Source of the DNA: Bacillus sp. (in: firmicutes)
GTDB lineage: Bacteria > Bacillota > Bacilli > Bacillales > JACDOC01
Reading direction: 5' to 3'
Assembly: GCA_017656295.1 (NCBI GenBank)
Contig: JACDOC010000018.1
Coordinates: forward strand, 1-57,256
Length of the DNA: 57,256 nt
Part shown: in pieces, positions 43,505 to 52,081 of the stretch
How the letters are laid out: each line of letters opens with the position of its first letter
How positions within the stretch are numbered: position 1 is the first letter of the stretch
The notes under the pieces: model-generated
Seen by the model: only the letters and a program-made list of their open reading frames with translations
The model's database searches: none
What the model was told of the DNA's origin: nothing
Translations under genes and position numbers: made by a program

Positions 43505-43786
43505 GTGTTAGACAAGAAAAAAGTAGGAAATATATTAGGTGTCACGTCTTTGTTGCCTGTAATCATAAGTATCATTATTTTCTATGTTGAAAGAGGTCCA
43601 AATGCTGATGTTTATTTCGTGATCACAATTTATGGCATCATATCAATTATTGGTATTTTATTCGCGGTGTTCTCGTGGTTGATGACGAAACGTTTCTTTC
43701 TGCCAATTATCAGCTTGATAGGAAATGGAGCGGTTTTGGCCATTACTTTTCTTTTGCTATTGGCAATGGGGATTAGTGAACCATAA
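43505..43786 (+). CDS. Small three-span membrane protein
   Basis: I start at the GTG at 43505 behind AAGGGGGGA, giving 93 residues (MLDKKKVGNILGVTSLLPVI...). Three hydrophobic segments follow (LLPVIISIIIFYV, FVITIYGIISIIGILFAVFSW, FFLPIISLIGNGAVLAITFLLLL). No motif points to a function; similar small membrane proteins are common in Bacillus. A frame from 43448 is open but has no site. Confidence 0.6.
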   Translation: MLDKKKVGNILGVTSLLPVIISIIIFYVERGPNADVYFVITIYGIISIIGILFAVFSWLMTKRFFLPIISLIGNGAVLAITFLLLLAMGISEP

Positions 43787-43879
43787 AAAAATATTCTTAT
43801 TCAAAGATTCTGCCCGTAGTTGCAATATTTCTTTTTCTCCTGTAAATACACGAAAGTAGGTGGCATATAAAATATAAAA

Positions 43880-44023
43880 ATGGAAATGAGTAAGTTTATA
43901 CTTCATGGCGATATATTGATTATGAAAGTAAAGATTGATGGTGTTGATTATACATTTAGCATTAGGTGGAAAGCACCGAAGAAACCTTATGATGAAACTT
44001 GGGAACTTGTATCATATAAGTAA
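43880..44023 (+). CDS. Possible 47-residue ORF
   Basis: MEMSKFILHGDILIMKVKID then GVDYTFSIRWKAPKKPYDET, WELVSYK. A beta-strand-like composition, no convincing ribosome binding site. It may be a genuine small protein or the end of a lost gene. Confidence 0.3.
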   Translation: MEMSKFILHGDILIMKVKIDGVDYTFSIRWKAPKKPYDETWELVSYK

Positions 44024-44046
44024 GCTTAAAATTCTGCAAAACATGC

Positions 44047-44607
44047 TTGCTCCCTCGAATACGCTCCTCATTTCATATTCTGTATAACCTGATATATGGT
44101 GTGGAGAATCCAGAATGGAAAAAGTATGATGCTCCTTATTATCCGCTTGAATTTTGTACCTTTGGAAAGTTTTCTAAGAAAATGGAAGAAAAAATGAATG
44201 TTACGGATGTACCAAGCCAAATGATTATGGAATATCAAGGTCAAATTATAGGCATGGTTAGCTATTATTGGGAGGTTAAGCGTACACAATGGCTTGAAAT
44301 TGGGATCGTCATATATTCTCCTGAACATTGGAATGGTGGATTTGGAACGGAAGCATTATCTTTATGGATTGACTATCTCATTGAAAATCTACCCATCGAG
44401 AGAGTGGGGCTGACGACTTGGTCTGGAAATCCACGAATGATAAGATGTGCGGAAAAATTAGGAATGCAATTAGAAGGGAGAATGAGAAAATGCCGCTACT
44501 ATAATGGCGAATACTATGATTCCATTGGGATGGGTATTCTTCGAGAGGAATGGGATGAGTTTAAAAAGAATAATCCTTTATTCAACTTCCATGAAAGAAC
44601 GTGTTAA
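44047..44607 (+). CDS. GNAT acetyltransferase (RimJ/RimL-like), N-terminus altered
   Basis: The protein is clearly a GNAT enzyme from about residue 15 on: NLIYGVENPEWKKYDAPYYP, QIIGMVSYYWEV, WLEIGIVIYSPEHWNGGFGT (motif A) and NPRMIRCAEKLGMQLEGRMRKCRYYNGEYYD, the RimJ/RimL pattern. The expected first strand (usually about 15 residues with REI/RPL motifs) is replaced by LPRIRSSFHILY, and the TTG start has no ribosome binding site. The 5' end is thus probably deleted or frameshifted. Confidence 0.75.
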   Translation: MLPRIRSSFHILYNLIYGVENPEWKKYDAPYYPLEFCTFGKFSKKMEEKMNVTDVPSQMIMEYQGQIIGMVSYYWEVKRTQWLEIGIVIYSPEHWNGGFGTEALSLWIDYLIENLPIERVGLTTWSGNPRMIRCAEKLGMQLEGRMRKCRYYNGEYYDSIGMGILREEWDEFKKNNPLFNFHERTC

Positions 44608-44838
44608 CTTTTATCATCTGTGGTGAGGCTCGTTTGATGGTTAGCTACGGGCGACATTAGCTGAATAAGAAAATTATTCAACTCGTGGTTAATTGGCTCA
44701 TTCAAACTACCAATTAGAACATAAACTGTTGAGTTTTGTTACAATGTTAAACAACAGGAAGGTGTAATACAATGACATATTTTATGTACATATTTTGCTA
44801 AATAGTATGGGGACTTAATTTTATTGCGGTGAATTGAT

Positions 44839-44991
44839 ATGTTTAAAGATGCCGCTCATTCCGTCATGATTAGCTTTCATGAAGAACCATCCAAGTATGC
44901 TTCTGAGTCTATTTCCTTCTATGAAACGAAAATTATTAACAAACTTTTTTATCTAGCAAAAAAATATAATCCTTGTAATATTACGACATAA
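44839..44991 (+). CDS. Possible 50-residue ORF
   Basis: MFKDAAHSVMISFHEEPSKY, ASESISFYETKIINKLFYLA, KKYNPCNITT. No strong ribosome binding site and no recognised family. The interval 44608-45016 holds nothing else. Confidence 0.25.
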   Translation: MFKDAAHSVMISFHEEPSKYASESISFYETKIINKLFYLAKKYNPCNITT

Positions 44992-45016
44992 CCTAAATAA
45001 AGAAAGGATGATTTGT

Positions 45017-45457
45017 ATGAACACTGAATCAAATGTCAATGTAAGGGTCACTCGTCAATTTAGCGTATCTCCTGAGAAAGTTTTCGACGCTTGGCTGGAT
45101 CCTGAGATGATTGGCAAGTGGATGTTCGGACCTGATCTCCGTGATGAAGAAGTGGTGCGCATTTCCCTCGACCCGCGCGTAGGAGGATCGTTTTCTTTCG
45201 TTGTGCGTCGACAAGGGCAGGAAATTGATCATGTAGGGGAGTATCTTAAGATGGACCGGCCTCGCCGTCTCGTGTTCACCTGGGGGGTGGCGGACGTAGA
45301 GGGAAGCTCACGTGTGATGATCGACATCGTACCGCTGAAGAATGGGAGTGAGCTCACCTTGACCCACGAGTTGCATTCGGACTGGGCGGACTTCGCGGGC
45401 CGTACCAAGGATGCCTGGACAAAAATGCTCGATGTGCTAGCAGAGAAACTTAGCTAA
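45017..45457 (+). CDS. SRPBCC/AHSA1-type protein
   Basis: A 146-residue START-like protein (MNTESNVNVRVTRQFSVSPE at the start). AHSA1 motifs: VFDAWLDPEMIGKWMFGP, DPRVGGSFSFVV, GEYLKMDRPRRLVFTW and DAWTKMLDVLAEKL. Such proteins have a hydrophobic ligand pocket and often pair with an ArsR-type repressor gene, which is absent here. The middle of the gene is strikingly G+C-rich compared with its flanks (for example CTCGACCCGCGCG), suggesting acquisition from another source. The ATG at 45017 has AAAGAAAGGATG upstream; an ATG at 45008 is also in frame. Confidence 0.88.
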   Translation: MNTESNVNVRVTRQFSVSPEKVFDAWLDPEMIGKWMFGPDLRDEEVVRISLDPRVGGSFSFVVRRQGQEIDHVGEYLKMDRPRRLVFTWGVADVEGSSRVMIDIVPLKNGSELTLTHELHSDWADFAGRTKDAWTKMLDVLAEKLS

Positions 45458-45697
45458 GAGATAAAACCATACGAAGGAGTATTTAAAGTAGATTATTCGG
45501 GTGGAATGCGGTGAGATTAAATAGGAATACTTGAGACGATGCTTACCGATGGATAGACGAGAAAGGTATGAGTTTTGCGTTCGTTCTAGCATTGATCTAA
45601 ATGAGAAAAATCGACTTATTGCGGGTTAGATTTTTTAAAGATCGGCACTTCACTGGCTGTGTTTTCCATTTTAAAAAGTAAAATATGCCAAAAAAAT

Positions 45698-45744
45698 AAG
45701 CTGTTTGAACATATTTGTAGCTAATATGTTCAAACAGCTTTTTT
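45698..45744. terminator. Bidirectional terminator, 17-bp perfect stem
   Basis: AAGCTGTTTGAACATAT pairs with ATATGTTCAAACAGCTT across a 9-base loop; A-run on the left, T-run on the right. It ends the MFS gene on the minus strand. Confidence 0.85.
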
Positions 45745-45840
45745 ATATTCATTAGACAAAAAAACAACTTTTCCTCATCTAAGGTACTGCCGCAGTATAG
45801 CTAGCTAATAAGTTTTGTTAGTTACAATAAGTATTGTTAT

Positions 45841-47073
45841 TTATTCGGCTTCAGCCGTTTTAAGCATTTGAAACATCGGTAGCATCACCAGAATGCCAAT
45901 AATGAAGATTGCGGCAGAGGACTGATAAATCGTAAAAAGGGAGAATTGTTTTTTCAACAGACCAGCCAAGCTCATCGTAATCACCATCGATCCCATGAAC
46001 AGTGGGGTTAATATTCCGTTAACACGACCTACGAACGTTTCGTCGGTATTATTTAGTATAATCGTGTTTATGCCGATATGGAGAGCAGGCATGAATAGAC
46101 CGATAAAAAATTCAGCCAACAAGGTCAGCCAGAACATGGTAGACCAACCCATAACAAAAATTCCTGCAGCCATACTTCCCATCCCCAGCATCAGCAGGAC
46201 GTGCGGCGCAATCCGATTGGAAAATACCATCGCTAAAGCGCCACCGATGATCATCGCTGCTCCATGGGCTGCAAACAGCCATTGCAAGTATTCTTCTTCC
46301 AGACCAAGACGCTCTGTTACAAGAAAGATGGCCAACGGGTGGATTAATCCAAGCCCAAACCCAGCAGCCATGAAGCCGCCTCCCAAAGTCACAAGAATCT
46401 TGCGCGACCACACATATTGAAAGCCGAGCTTCATTTCATGCCAGAGCGATGTCTCACTTTGGTCCTTCTTCTCTATCCGATCGGGAGGCAATAAGGTCAG
46501 TACAAGAGCAGATAATAGAAATGCTATACCTACTACCGCCATAGAGATGTTGATACCGAATTGTTGAAAGACGAAGGTGCCTAATATCGGACCAATGATC
46601 ATGAAAATAGCCATCATTGTCTGGAATAAGGACATTCCCGCCTGCATCTGTTCTCCCGAAACGTGTACTTTAAACAGCTTCATCCCCGAAGGCTGAGAGA
46701 ACTGCGATAGGATGGCGGAGACGAATGTTGCGAGAAAAACCGCCTTCCATGTGCTAAACAGGAGCGCCATTAATATGACAAAAATCGATATAGCACTCAA
46801 AAGGTCGCACCAGATCATCGTTCGTTTCGGTCGCCAACGGTCGGCGAACGTACCGCCAATAAAGGAGAAGATAAAAATCGGTGCAAATTCGGCTACTGAT
46901 ATAAGTGAGACGGCAAGCGGATCCCCATTTGTTTTCTCCGTAACAAACAATAGAATCGCAAAGTTACGTACCCAAATGCCAATCTGAATAAACAAGCCAG
47001 CCGTCATAATCGTTTGGATGAAACGATTACGTAATAGTGAAACCATAGAAGGATTTGTGTTTGTTGATGACAT
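45841..47073 (-). CDS. MFS transporter (DHA3 / macrolide-efflux-like)
   Basis: A 410-residue permease with about 12 membrane spans. The DHA3 marks are visible: SVAEFAPIFIFSFIGGTFADRWRPKRTMIWCDLLSAI (motif A variant between helices 2 and 3), GPILGTFVFQQFG, and the second-half PALHIGINTIILNNTDETFVGRVNGI. Relatives export macrolides or other drugs (MefA-type, YfiS-like). It is monocistronic, divergent from the SRPBCC gene's direction and terminated by a strong hairpin. Substrate not predictable. Confidence 0.9.
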   Translation of the reverse strand: MSSTNTNPSMVSLLRNRFIQTIMTAGLFIQIGIWVRNFAILLFVTEKTNGDPLAVSLISVAEFAPIFIFSFIGGTFADRWRPKRTMIWCDLLSAISIFVILMALLFSTWKAVFLATFVSAILSQFSQPSGMKLFKVHVSGEQMQAGMSLFQTMMAIFMIIGPILGTFVFQQFGINISMAVVGIAFLLSALVLTLLPPDRIEKKDQSETSLWHEMKLGFQYVWSRKILVTLGGGFMAAGFGLGLIHPLAIFLVTERLGLEEEYLQWLFAAHGAAMIIGGALAMVFSNRIAPHVLLMLGMGSMAAGIFVMGWSTMFWLTLLAEFFIGLFMPALHIGINTIILNNTDETFVGRVNGILTPLFMGSMVITMSLAGLLKKQFSLFTIYQSSAAIFIIGILVMLPMFQMLKTAEAE

Positions 47074-47777
47074 CAGAATGACCTCTCTAATTTTTAATAT
47101 GTAAAAACAACATAAATTCTAGTCTCGACAAACGAGCGAATATATGTTCCTATTACCAAATCAATTATCTGTGATTGGAAACAGATTGTCAACTGTTACC
47201 ATTTTATCTTTTAAACAGAAATATTCACATAAGAAATCCTTGTTTTTGGAACTACTTATGGCGTTGCAGAGAGAATATAAGATAAAGTAAAACGCTTGAA
47301 GCGAAATTGAAACAGCTTCGTAAAAGTATATTTTAGCCAGATGAAAAACAAAAATGGATCCCAAGGCACAACTTTAACCATTCAATGGGTAAAGGGGAAT
47401 GGACATTAAAAAATACACAAAGAAACAAATATAAATTTTGTATTAAGTGACATTGGCTTAAAAATAAGGATCGTAGATGATTCGAAAACAGGTTTGAAAT
47501 AGATTCTGCACATTAGGCTGAATGAAAACGAAATCGTACGAGGAGCGGAAATACCCTAAATGGTAATGAGCAGAGGAGTAGGGTTTATGATGAAGAATGC
47601 GAGCGTTTGTTAACATCTTTAAATATTTCACAAAAATGTAAAAAATTTTTAGCGTATAGGATGGATGAAATTCTTTTGGTTACTTAAGATGATGATAAGG
47701 AAAACGAGTGGCATTTTTAAAATGATGGAAGAATACCGCTTGAATATACACTTCCATTCTCCAAAGGAGGAAATACA
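47074..47777. other. Intergenic region with decayed coding traces
   Basis: About 700 bases without an intact gene. Short protein-like traces occur, such as YDEECERLLTSLNISQKCKK (47589 onward, + strand) and MKNKNGSQGTTLTIQWVKGN (47341 onward), neither long enough nor with a usable start. A bceRS two-component system, usual next to bceAB, is not found here. Confidence 0.4.
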
Positions 47778-48542
47778 ATGGTCATTTTAGAGGCTAGTAA
47801 TATTGTTAAAATATACGGAGGATTTGGTGGTGAAAGTTCAACTACTGCGTTGGGCGGAGTGAGCCTATCCATTAATAAAGGAGAGTTTATTGCGATTATG
47901 GGTCCATCTGGAAGTGGTAAGACTACATTGCTTAATGTATTGAGTGGAATTGATAAGCCTACTTCAGGTGAAGTAATAATCGCAGGCAAAAAAATAAGTG
48001 AAATGGCAGTTGATGAATTAGCTCTGTTTCGTCGTAAACATTTAGGGTTCGTGTTTCAGGAATTTAACCTTTTAGATAGTTTAACAGTTAAAGAAAATAT
48101 CATTCTTCCAATGATACTGGAAAAGAAAACATCAACCGAAATGGAAGAAAAAGTTCAAAGTCTTGCCAACCTTTTCGAGATTGAATCAATCCTAAATAAA
48201 TATCCATATCACATATCTGGTGGACAGCAACAAAGAACGGCTGTTAGTCGAGCATTAGTGAACGAGCCTAGTATTATTTTTGCCGATGAGCCAACAGGAA
48301 ACTTGGATTCTAAATCATCGGCAGTTATTATGGAATGCTTTGAAAAAATCGTTCACGAGCTTTCGACAACTGTTCTCCTTGTTACCCATGACGTTTTCGC
48401 AGCTAGCTATTGTCAGAAAGTTGTCTTTATAAAAGACGGTCTAATTCATTCCTACATCGTAAAAAAAGGAAGTAGGAAGGAGTTTATAAATCAAATCATG
48501 GATAACCTTGCTATCATAGGAGGAAGGAACCATGTCTTTTAA
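47778..48542 (+). CDS. BceA-type ABC transporter ATP-binding protein
   Basis: A 254-residue ATPase: Walker A GPSGSGKTT (about residues 43-51), Q-loop FQEFNLL, signature ISGGQQQRTAVSRAL, Walker B IIFADEPTGNLDS and switch His in LLVTHD. It belongs to the BceA/MacB subgroup that powers resistance against peptide antibiotics such as bacitracin. AAAGGAGG precedes the ATG. It overlaps the permease gene by 11 bases. Confidence 0.94.
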   Translation: MVILEASNIVKIYGGFGGESSTTALGGVSLSINKGEFIAIMGPSGSGKTTLLNVLSGIDKPTSGEVIIAGKKISEMAVDELALFRRKHLGFVFQEFNLLDSLTVKENIILPMILEKKTSTEMEEKVQSLANLFEIESILNKYPYHISGGQQQRTAVSRALVNEPSIIFADEPTGNLDSKSSAVIMECFEKIVHELSTTVLLVTHDVFAASYCQKVVFIKDGLIHSYIVKKGSRKEFINQIMDNLAIIGGRNHVF

Positions 48543-50493
48543 TCAAATTGTGTGGAAAATGGCAAAGGTCCACTATAAAAAATATATTTTATACTTTTTA
48601 TGCAACAGTTTTGCAGTCACGTTTTTCTTTATGTTTTCAACTGTTTATTTCAACGAGCAAGTAGTACGAGTTAAGAAGTTAGAATCGATCCAATATGTTT
48701 TAACAGTCCCAGGGGTTGCCCTTGTTGTTTTTACTGTTTTTTTCATTAGTTATGCACACAATATTTTTATAAAAAGAAGGAGAAGTGAGATCGGACTATT
48801 CATGACTTTAGGAATGTCCAATCGTGATATAAGCAAATTATTACTATTAGAAAATGTGATCATTGCCATCTTTTCGATTATTTCGGGTATTTTATCAGGA
48901 ATAATATTTTCTAGACTATTTTTTTTACTACTAATGAATAGTGTGGGATTACAAGAGGTTCCTTTTCAATTAAATAGCAAAATGTTCGTATATTCGATCA
49001 TTACTTTTTTAATCGTATTTTTCATTGCAGTTGGGCAATCACTCTTCCTCATACTTAAACAAAGCGTTATTCATAGCTTAAAAAGTGACAAGATTGCAGA
49101 AACAATAAAGATGAAAAATCCACTATTGGGTGGTGTAGGGCTGGCTATTATTATTGGATCCATTCTTGGGCTATATTATACGTATTCAGATCCTAATGCG
49201 GGTGAGTTCCTGCTTTTTTGGGCAATTGCAACATTAATAGGATTGTACATTAGTCTTTATCAGTTTACTAGTTTATTTATAGAGCTTGCTAAAAAATACA
49301 AACCATTTTATTATCGTCGATTATTATTTTTGGCGAGTCTAGATTACAAATTTAAGCAACTGACATCTATACTTATGCTCGTTACTGTCATGATAATGAT
49401 AACTATACTGTATAGCACAATAATATTATCCACCTACATGTTAAATGAAAAGCAAGTAATTGATAGGAATCCTTTTGATATAGCATTTATCCAAACAGAA
49501 AATAAAAATAACTTGGCTTTAGAAGATCTTTACTCAATCGTTGACCAAAAAGAAAATCCCGTCCAAAAACATCTGGTGATACCGATATATACCTATTATC
49601 AAAAACAACCATACAGTGACTGGTCCTACGTCTATCATTTTATGGCAGTGGACCATTTTAATCAGTTAACTTCCAATCAGCTTAAATTACAAGATAATGA
49701 ATTTGTATACTTTATAAATGATGACCCAGAAAGCGAAGGAAGTGGTAATGATTATAATCAAGATGTTATCTTTCCAATCAGAAATGAGAATGTAACTTAC
49801 ACACGAAAGGAAACAATTATAGAAAAAAACATCAACAACCTAAGTAATCTTCATGACTTTATAATTGTAAGTAATTCCGAATTCGAGTCTCTAAAAGATA
49901 AATTAGATGGTTTTGAATCAAATCTTCATTTAATCAATGTTGCAAACTGGAAAAAGACAACTAATACTGTTGAGAGACTAGAAAAGAGTTTTAAAAGCTA
50001 CAATGTAAACACTCCACCAATTGTTGATGTTCGGGTAGAGAATGCTTCAGAAGAAGACTTATTTCAGGTTGCCTCTAAAGTGGAAGATTATAATCACAAC
50101 AAAAATTCTAATGGTATATTATTCTTTGTAACCTGTTTTTTAAGTGTCATTTTCTTCTTTGGATCGTTTACTCTATTATATTTAAATCTTTTTTCCGAGA
50201 TTGATAAGGAAAAAGACAAGTATAAAAAACTTAAATATATAGGGATTACTACGAAGGAAGTAAAGCGAATCATTTCAAGAGAGATAACAACCCTATTTTT
50301 TGTCCCAACCCTTGTTGGAACTACCTTAGCTTTCCTTTACATCGTTGCTATGGCAAAGGATATTGGTGGAATCACAAAAAATCCTGAAATACTATTACAC
50401 TTCCTCATTGTTGCAGTAATCTACCATTCCATACAAGTAGGATTTTTCCTATATGGCAGAAAGAAAATGTTTTACTATCTAACTGGACATTAA
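48532..50493 (+). CDS. BceB-type ABC transporter permease
   Basis: A 653-residue permease with ten predicted spans in the FtsX-like arrangement: a helix pair at the N-terminus, the FIKRRRSEIGLFMTLGMSNRDI coupling motif, then after helix 8 a large extracellular domain (about residues 310-525, from STYMLNEKQVIDRNPFDIAF) and the two last helices with DKYKKLKYIGITTKEVKRII. Bce systems bind lipid II-cycle complexes of bacitracin or lantibiotics and also signal to BceRS. The gene ends at 50493 and was the source of a 58-bp patch found at 51488. Confidence 0.93.
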   Translation: MSFNQIVWKMAKVHYKKYILYFLCNSFAVTFFFMFSTVYFNEQVVRVKKLESIQYVLTVPGVALVVFTVFFISYAHNIFIKRRRSEIGLFMTLGMSNRDISKLLLLENVIIAIFSIISGILSGIIFSRLFFLLLMNSVGLQEVPFQLNSKMFVYSIITFLIVFFIAVGQSLFLILKQSVIHSLKSDKIAETIKMKNPLLGGVGLAIIIGSILGLYYTYSDPNAGEFLLFWAIATLIGLYISLYQFTSLFIELAKKYKPFYYRRLLFLASLDYKFKQLTSILMLVTVMIMITILYSTIILSTYMLNEKQVIDRNPFDIAFIQTENKNNLALEDLYSIVDQKENPVQKHLVIPIYTYYQKQPYSDWSYVYHFMAVDHFNQLTSNQLKLQDNEFVYFINDDPESEGSGNDYNQDVIFPIRNENVTYTRKETIIEKNINNLSNLHDFIIVSNSEFESLKDKLDGFESNLHLINVANWKKTTNTVERLEKSFKSYNVNTPPIVDVRVENASEEDLFQVASKVEDYNHNKNSNGILFFVTCFLSVIFFFGSFTLLYLNLFSEIDKEKDKYKKLKYIGITTKEVKRIISREITTLFFVPTLVGTTLAFLYIVAMAKDIGGITKNPEILLHFLIVAVIYHSIQVGFFLYGRKKMFYYLTGH

Positions 50494-50549
50494 AGTAAGT
50501 GTTCAGGTTAGCGGAGGAAGGACTACATAAAAAAGAGAGTTTAAGTTAA

Positions 50550-50618
50550 TTGGAAAAAGAATATCTTTCTATTGTAATTCAACAGTTTAAACATTTTAAA
50601 GAACGAGCGGAACAATGA
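50550..50618 (+). pseudogene. N-terminal remnant, possibly DUF1572/DinB-like
   Basis: TTG-started frame LEKEYLSIVIQQFKHFKERAEQ then stop. The sequence resembles the first helix of Bacillus DUF1572 (DinB-like) proteins. The following bases to 50997 contain only short frames (for example at 50771), so the gene is gone. Confidence 0.35.
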
Positions 50619-50997
50619 GTTACAACTGGGGGCCAAGTGGTCCAACATTTCCCTGCAGTTATCCTAAAGATTGTCAAACAAAAACTAAGTATGTACAAAG
50701 CTTCTTTTTGTACATTATTTTTTGTCTTTCTTGGATTTAATACAAACCAAAATAATTCTGTCAATTCTATGTGGATCAATACGATAAAATGATTTACAAT
50801 TTGAACAATGTTCGTTTTAAAGATGAAGGTGGGCGAAGTATAATGATTTACAAGAGTGCTAATTTCCAACACATAATGACATCAATGGAGATGTTGACTC
50901 TTACTATGTTTTTAGATGAGACGTTTCCTTTAAATGGTAAAATGAGTATGTAGATTGTTAACAAATGTACTTACATTAGCAGGGCAGGGGTGAATAT

Positions 50998-51447
50998 ATG
51001 AAATTTGCTACTAAAATAATGATGCTATTACTTATTGTTTTCCTAATGGCTTGTAGTAAACAACTAGAAAGTGGAAAATTGATTCATGAAGAGCAAACTG
51101 CCACAAGTGGTCAAAGGGTAGGAGAGAGTACAGTAGTAATAGCTTATAATGATAAGGAATTTGAAGATTTATGGAACTCTTTTAACATTGAAGAAAACCG
51201 TCCTGATGTTAATTTTGATAAATATGCTATATTATTTGCACATACAATGGAAAACTCTTGTCCCAAACAAATCAGTAAGTTTCAACTAAGTGATGACGGT
51301 AAAAAGTTAATTATTGAAACATCTCAAAAAGGGTCTATTTGTAACGACATTGGTATTCCAAAGTCATTTGTGTTTCAAATGGAAAAAGATATGCTGGATC
51401 GTGTGGAGACAATATCTTTTGAAGGAAAATCTTTTGCTCATAGGTGA
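50998..51447 (+). CDS. Hypothetical lipoprotein
   Basis: A 149-residue lipoprotein: signal segment residues 5-18 with the lipobox FLMAC (Cys19). The rest forms an alternating strand and helix pattern with DKEFEDLWNSFNIEENRPDVNFDKYAILFAHTMENSCP and a later Cys (KGSICNDIGIPKSF), which may form a disulfide. Ribosome binding site GGGCAGGGGTG. No assigned function. It sits in a patch of decayed genes after bceB. Confidence 0.75.
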   Translation: MKFATKIMMLLLIVFLMACSKQLESGKLIHEEQTATSGQRVGESTVVIAYNDKEFEDLWNSFNIEENRPDVNFDKYAILFAHTMENSCPKQISKFQLSDDGKKLIIETSQKGSICNDIGIPKSFVFQMEKDMLDRVETISFEGKSFAHR

Positions 51448-51691
51448 CGAGAATGTTTTTTTAGTGGCAATAAAAACCGCTGAAAATTCTAACATTTTAT
51501 GGCAGTGGACCATTTTAATCAGTTAACTTCCAATCAGCTTAAATTCACCCGAAGAAATTCCAACAGATGAAAATATTATAAAAGTTGAATGGGTAGATTT
51601 AGAATTAGCAGATGAATTAATGCCATATCATCCTGAAGGAATATCTAAATTAATTAGAAATACTGGAGCAAAATACACATTACAAAAATAA
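51440..51691 (+). pseudogene. Nudix hydrolase C-terminal remnant with internal insertion
   Basis: Two pieces in one frame, GDENVFLVAIKTAENS and SPEEIPTDENIIKVEWVDLE ... GISKLIRNTGAKYTLQK, form the C-terminal part of a Nudix protein. The Nudix box itself is missing because the 5' part is replaced by the lipoprotein gene. Between the pieces lie 57 extra bases that bring a stop codon (TAA at 51524). Confidence 0.65.
51488..51545 (+). repeat. 58-bp copy of an internal bceB segment
   Basis: Bases 51493-51545 are identical to 49636-49688 inside bceB, and the match extends to 51488-51545 versus 49631-49688 with one mismatch. The copy is in the same orientation and interrupts the Nudix remnant. AAATTC occurs at both edges. 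Confidence 0.93.
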
Positions 51692-51792
51692 GAAAGATTA
51701 ATTGCTATAAACTAAGAATAGAATAAATGAATTTATTTGCATATTGAGTGGATATATTTGTATCAAAAAACTGACAGAATTATTCCAGGATT

Positions 51793-51816
51793 AAAAACGC
51801 GAAAAATCGCGTTTTT
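51793..51816 (+). terminator. Terminator
   Basis: AAAAACGCGA/TCGCGTTTTT stem with an AAAA loop, ending in the T-run. Confidence 0.85.
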
Positions 51817-51923
51817 GCATTTTTTGTTCAGTCATCATATATTATGTTGCTAAAATTTTTATTATAGAATACATGAAATTATAATATATTGACGTATTTT
51901 CAGAACTATATGAAGTTACAGAG

Positions 51924-51955
51924 CTGCTCTAAATAGAGCAGTTTATTTTTTTTAT
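51924..51955 (+). terminator. Second terminator upstream of the RHS gene
   Basis: CTGCTCT/AGAGCAG stem with an AAAT loop followed by TTTATTTTTTTT. It insulates the RHS gene from upstream transcription, so the RHS promoter must lie in 51956-52081. Confidence 0.8.
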
Positions 51956-52081
51956 TCAAAAATAATTTTTGATTTGATTTCCATATTTTAATAGATGTAC
52001 ATAATTATTTCAAGGATATTACAATTATTGTGTGTTATCCGGATAACCAGAAACTGTTTGAAAGGAGAACATCGAAACATC

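Noticed and set aside
51995-52081. Upstream ATG extending the RHS protein by 29 residues
   Set aside because: The extension precedes the signal peptide and has no ribosome binding site; the ATG at 52082 follows AAAGGAG.
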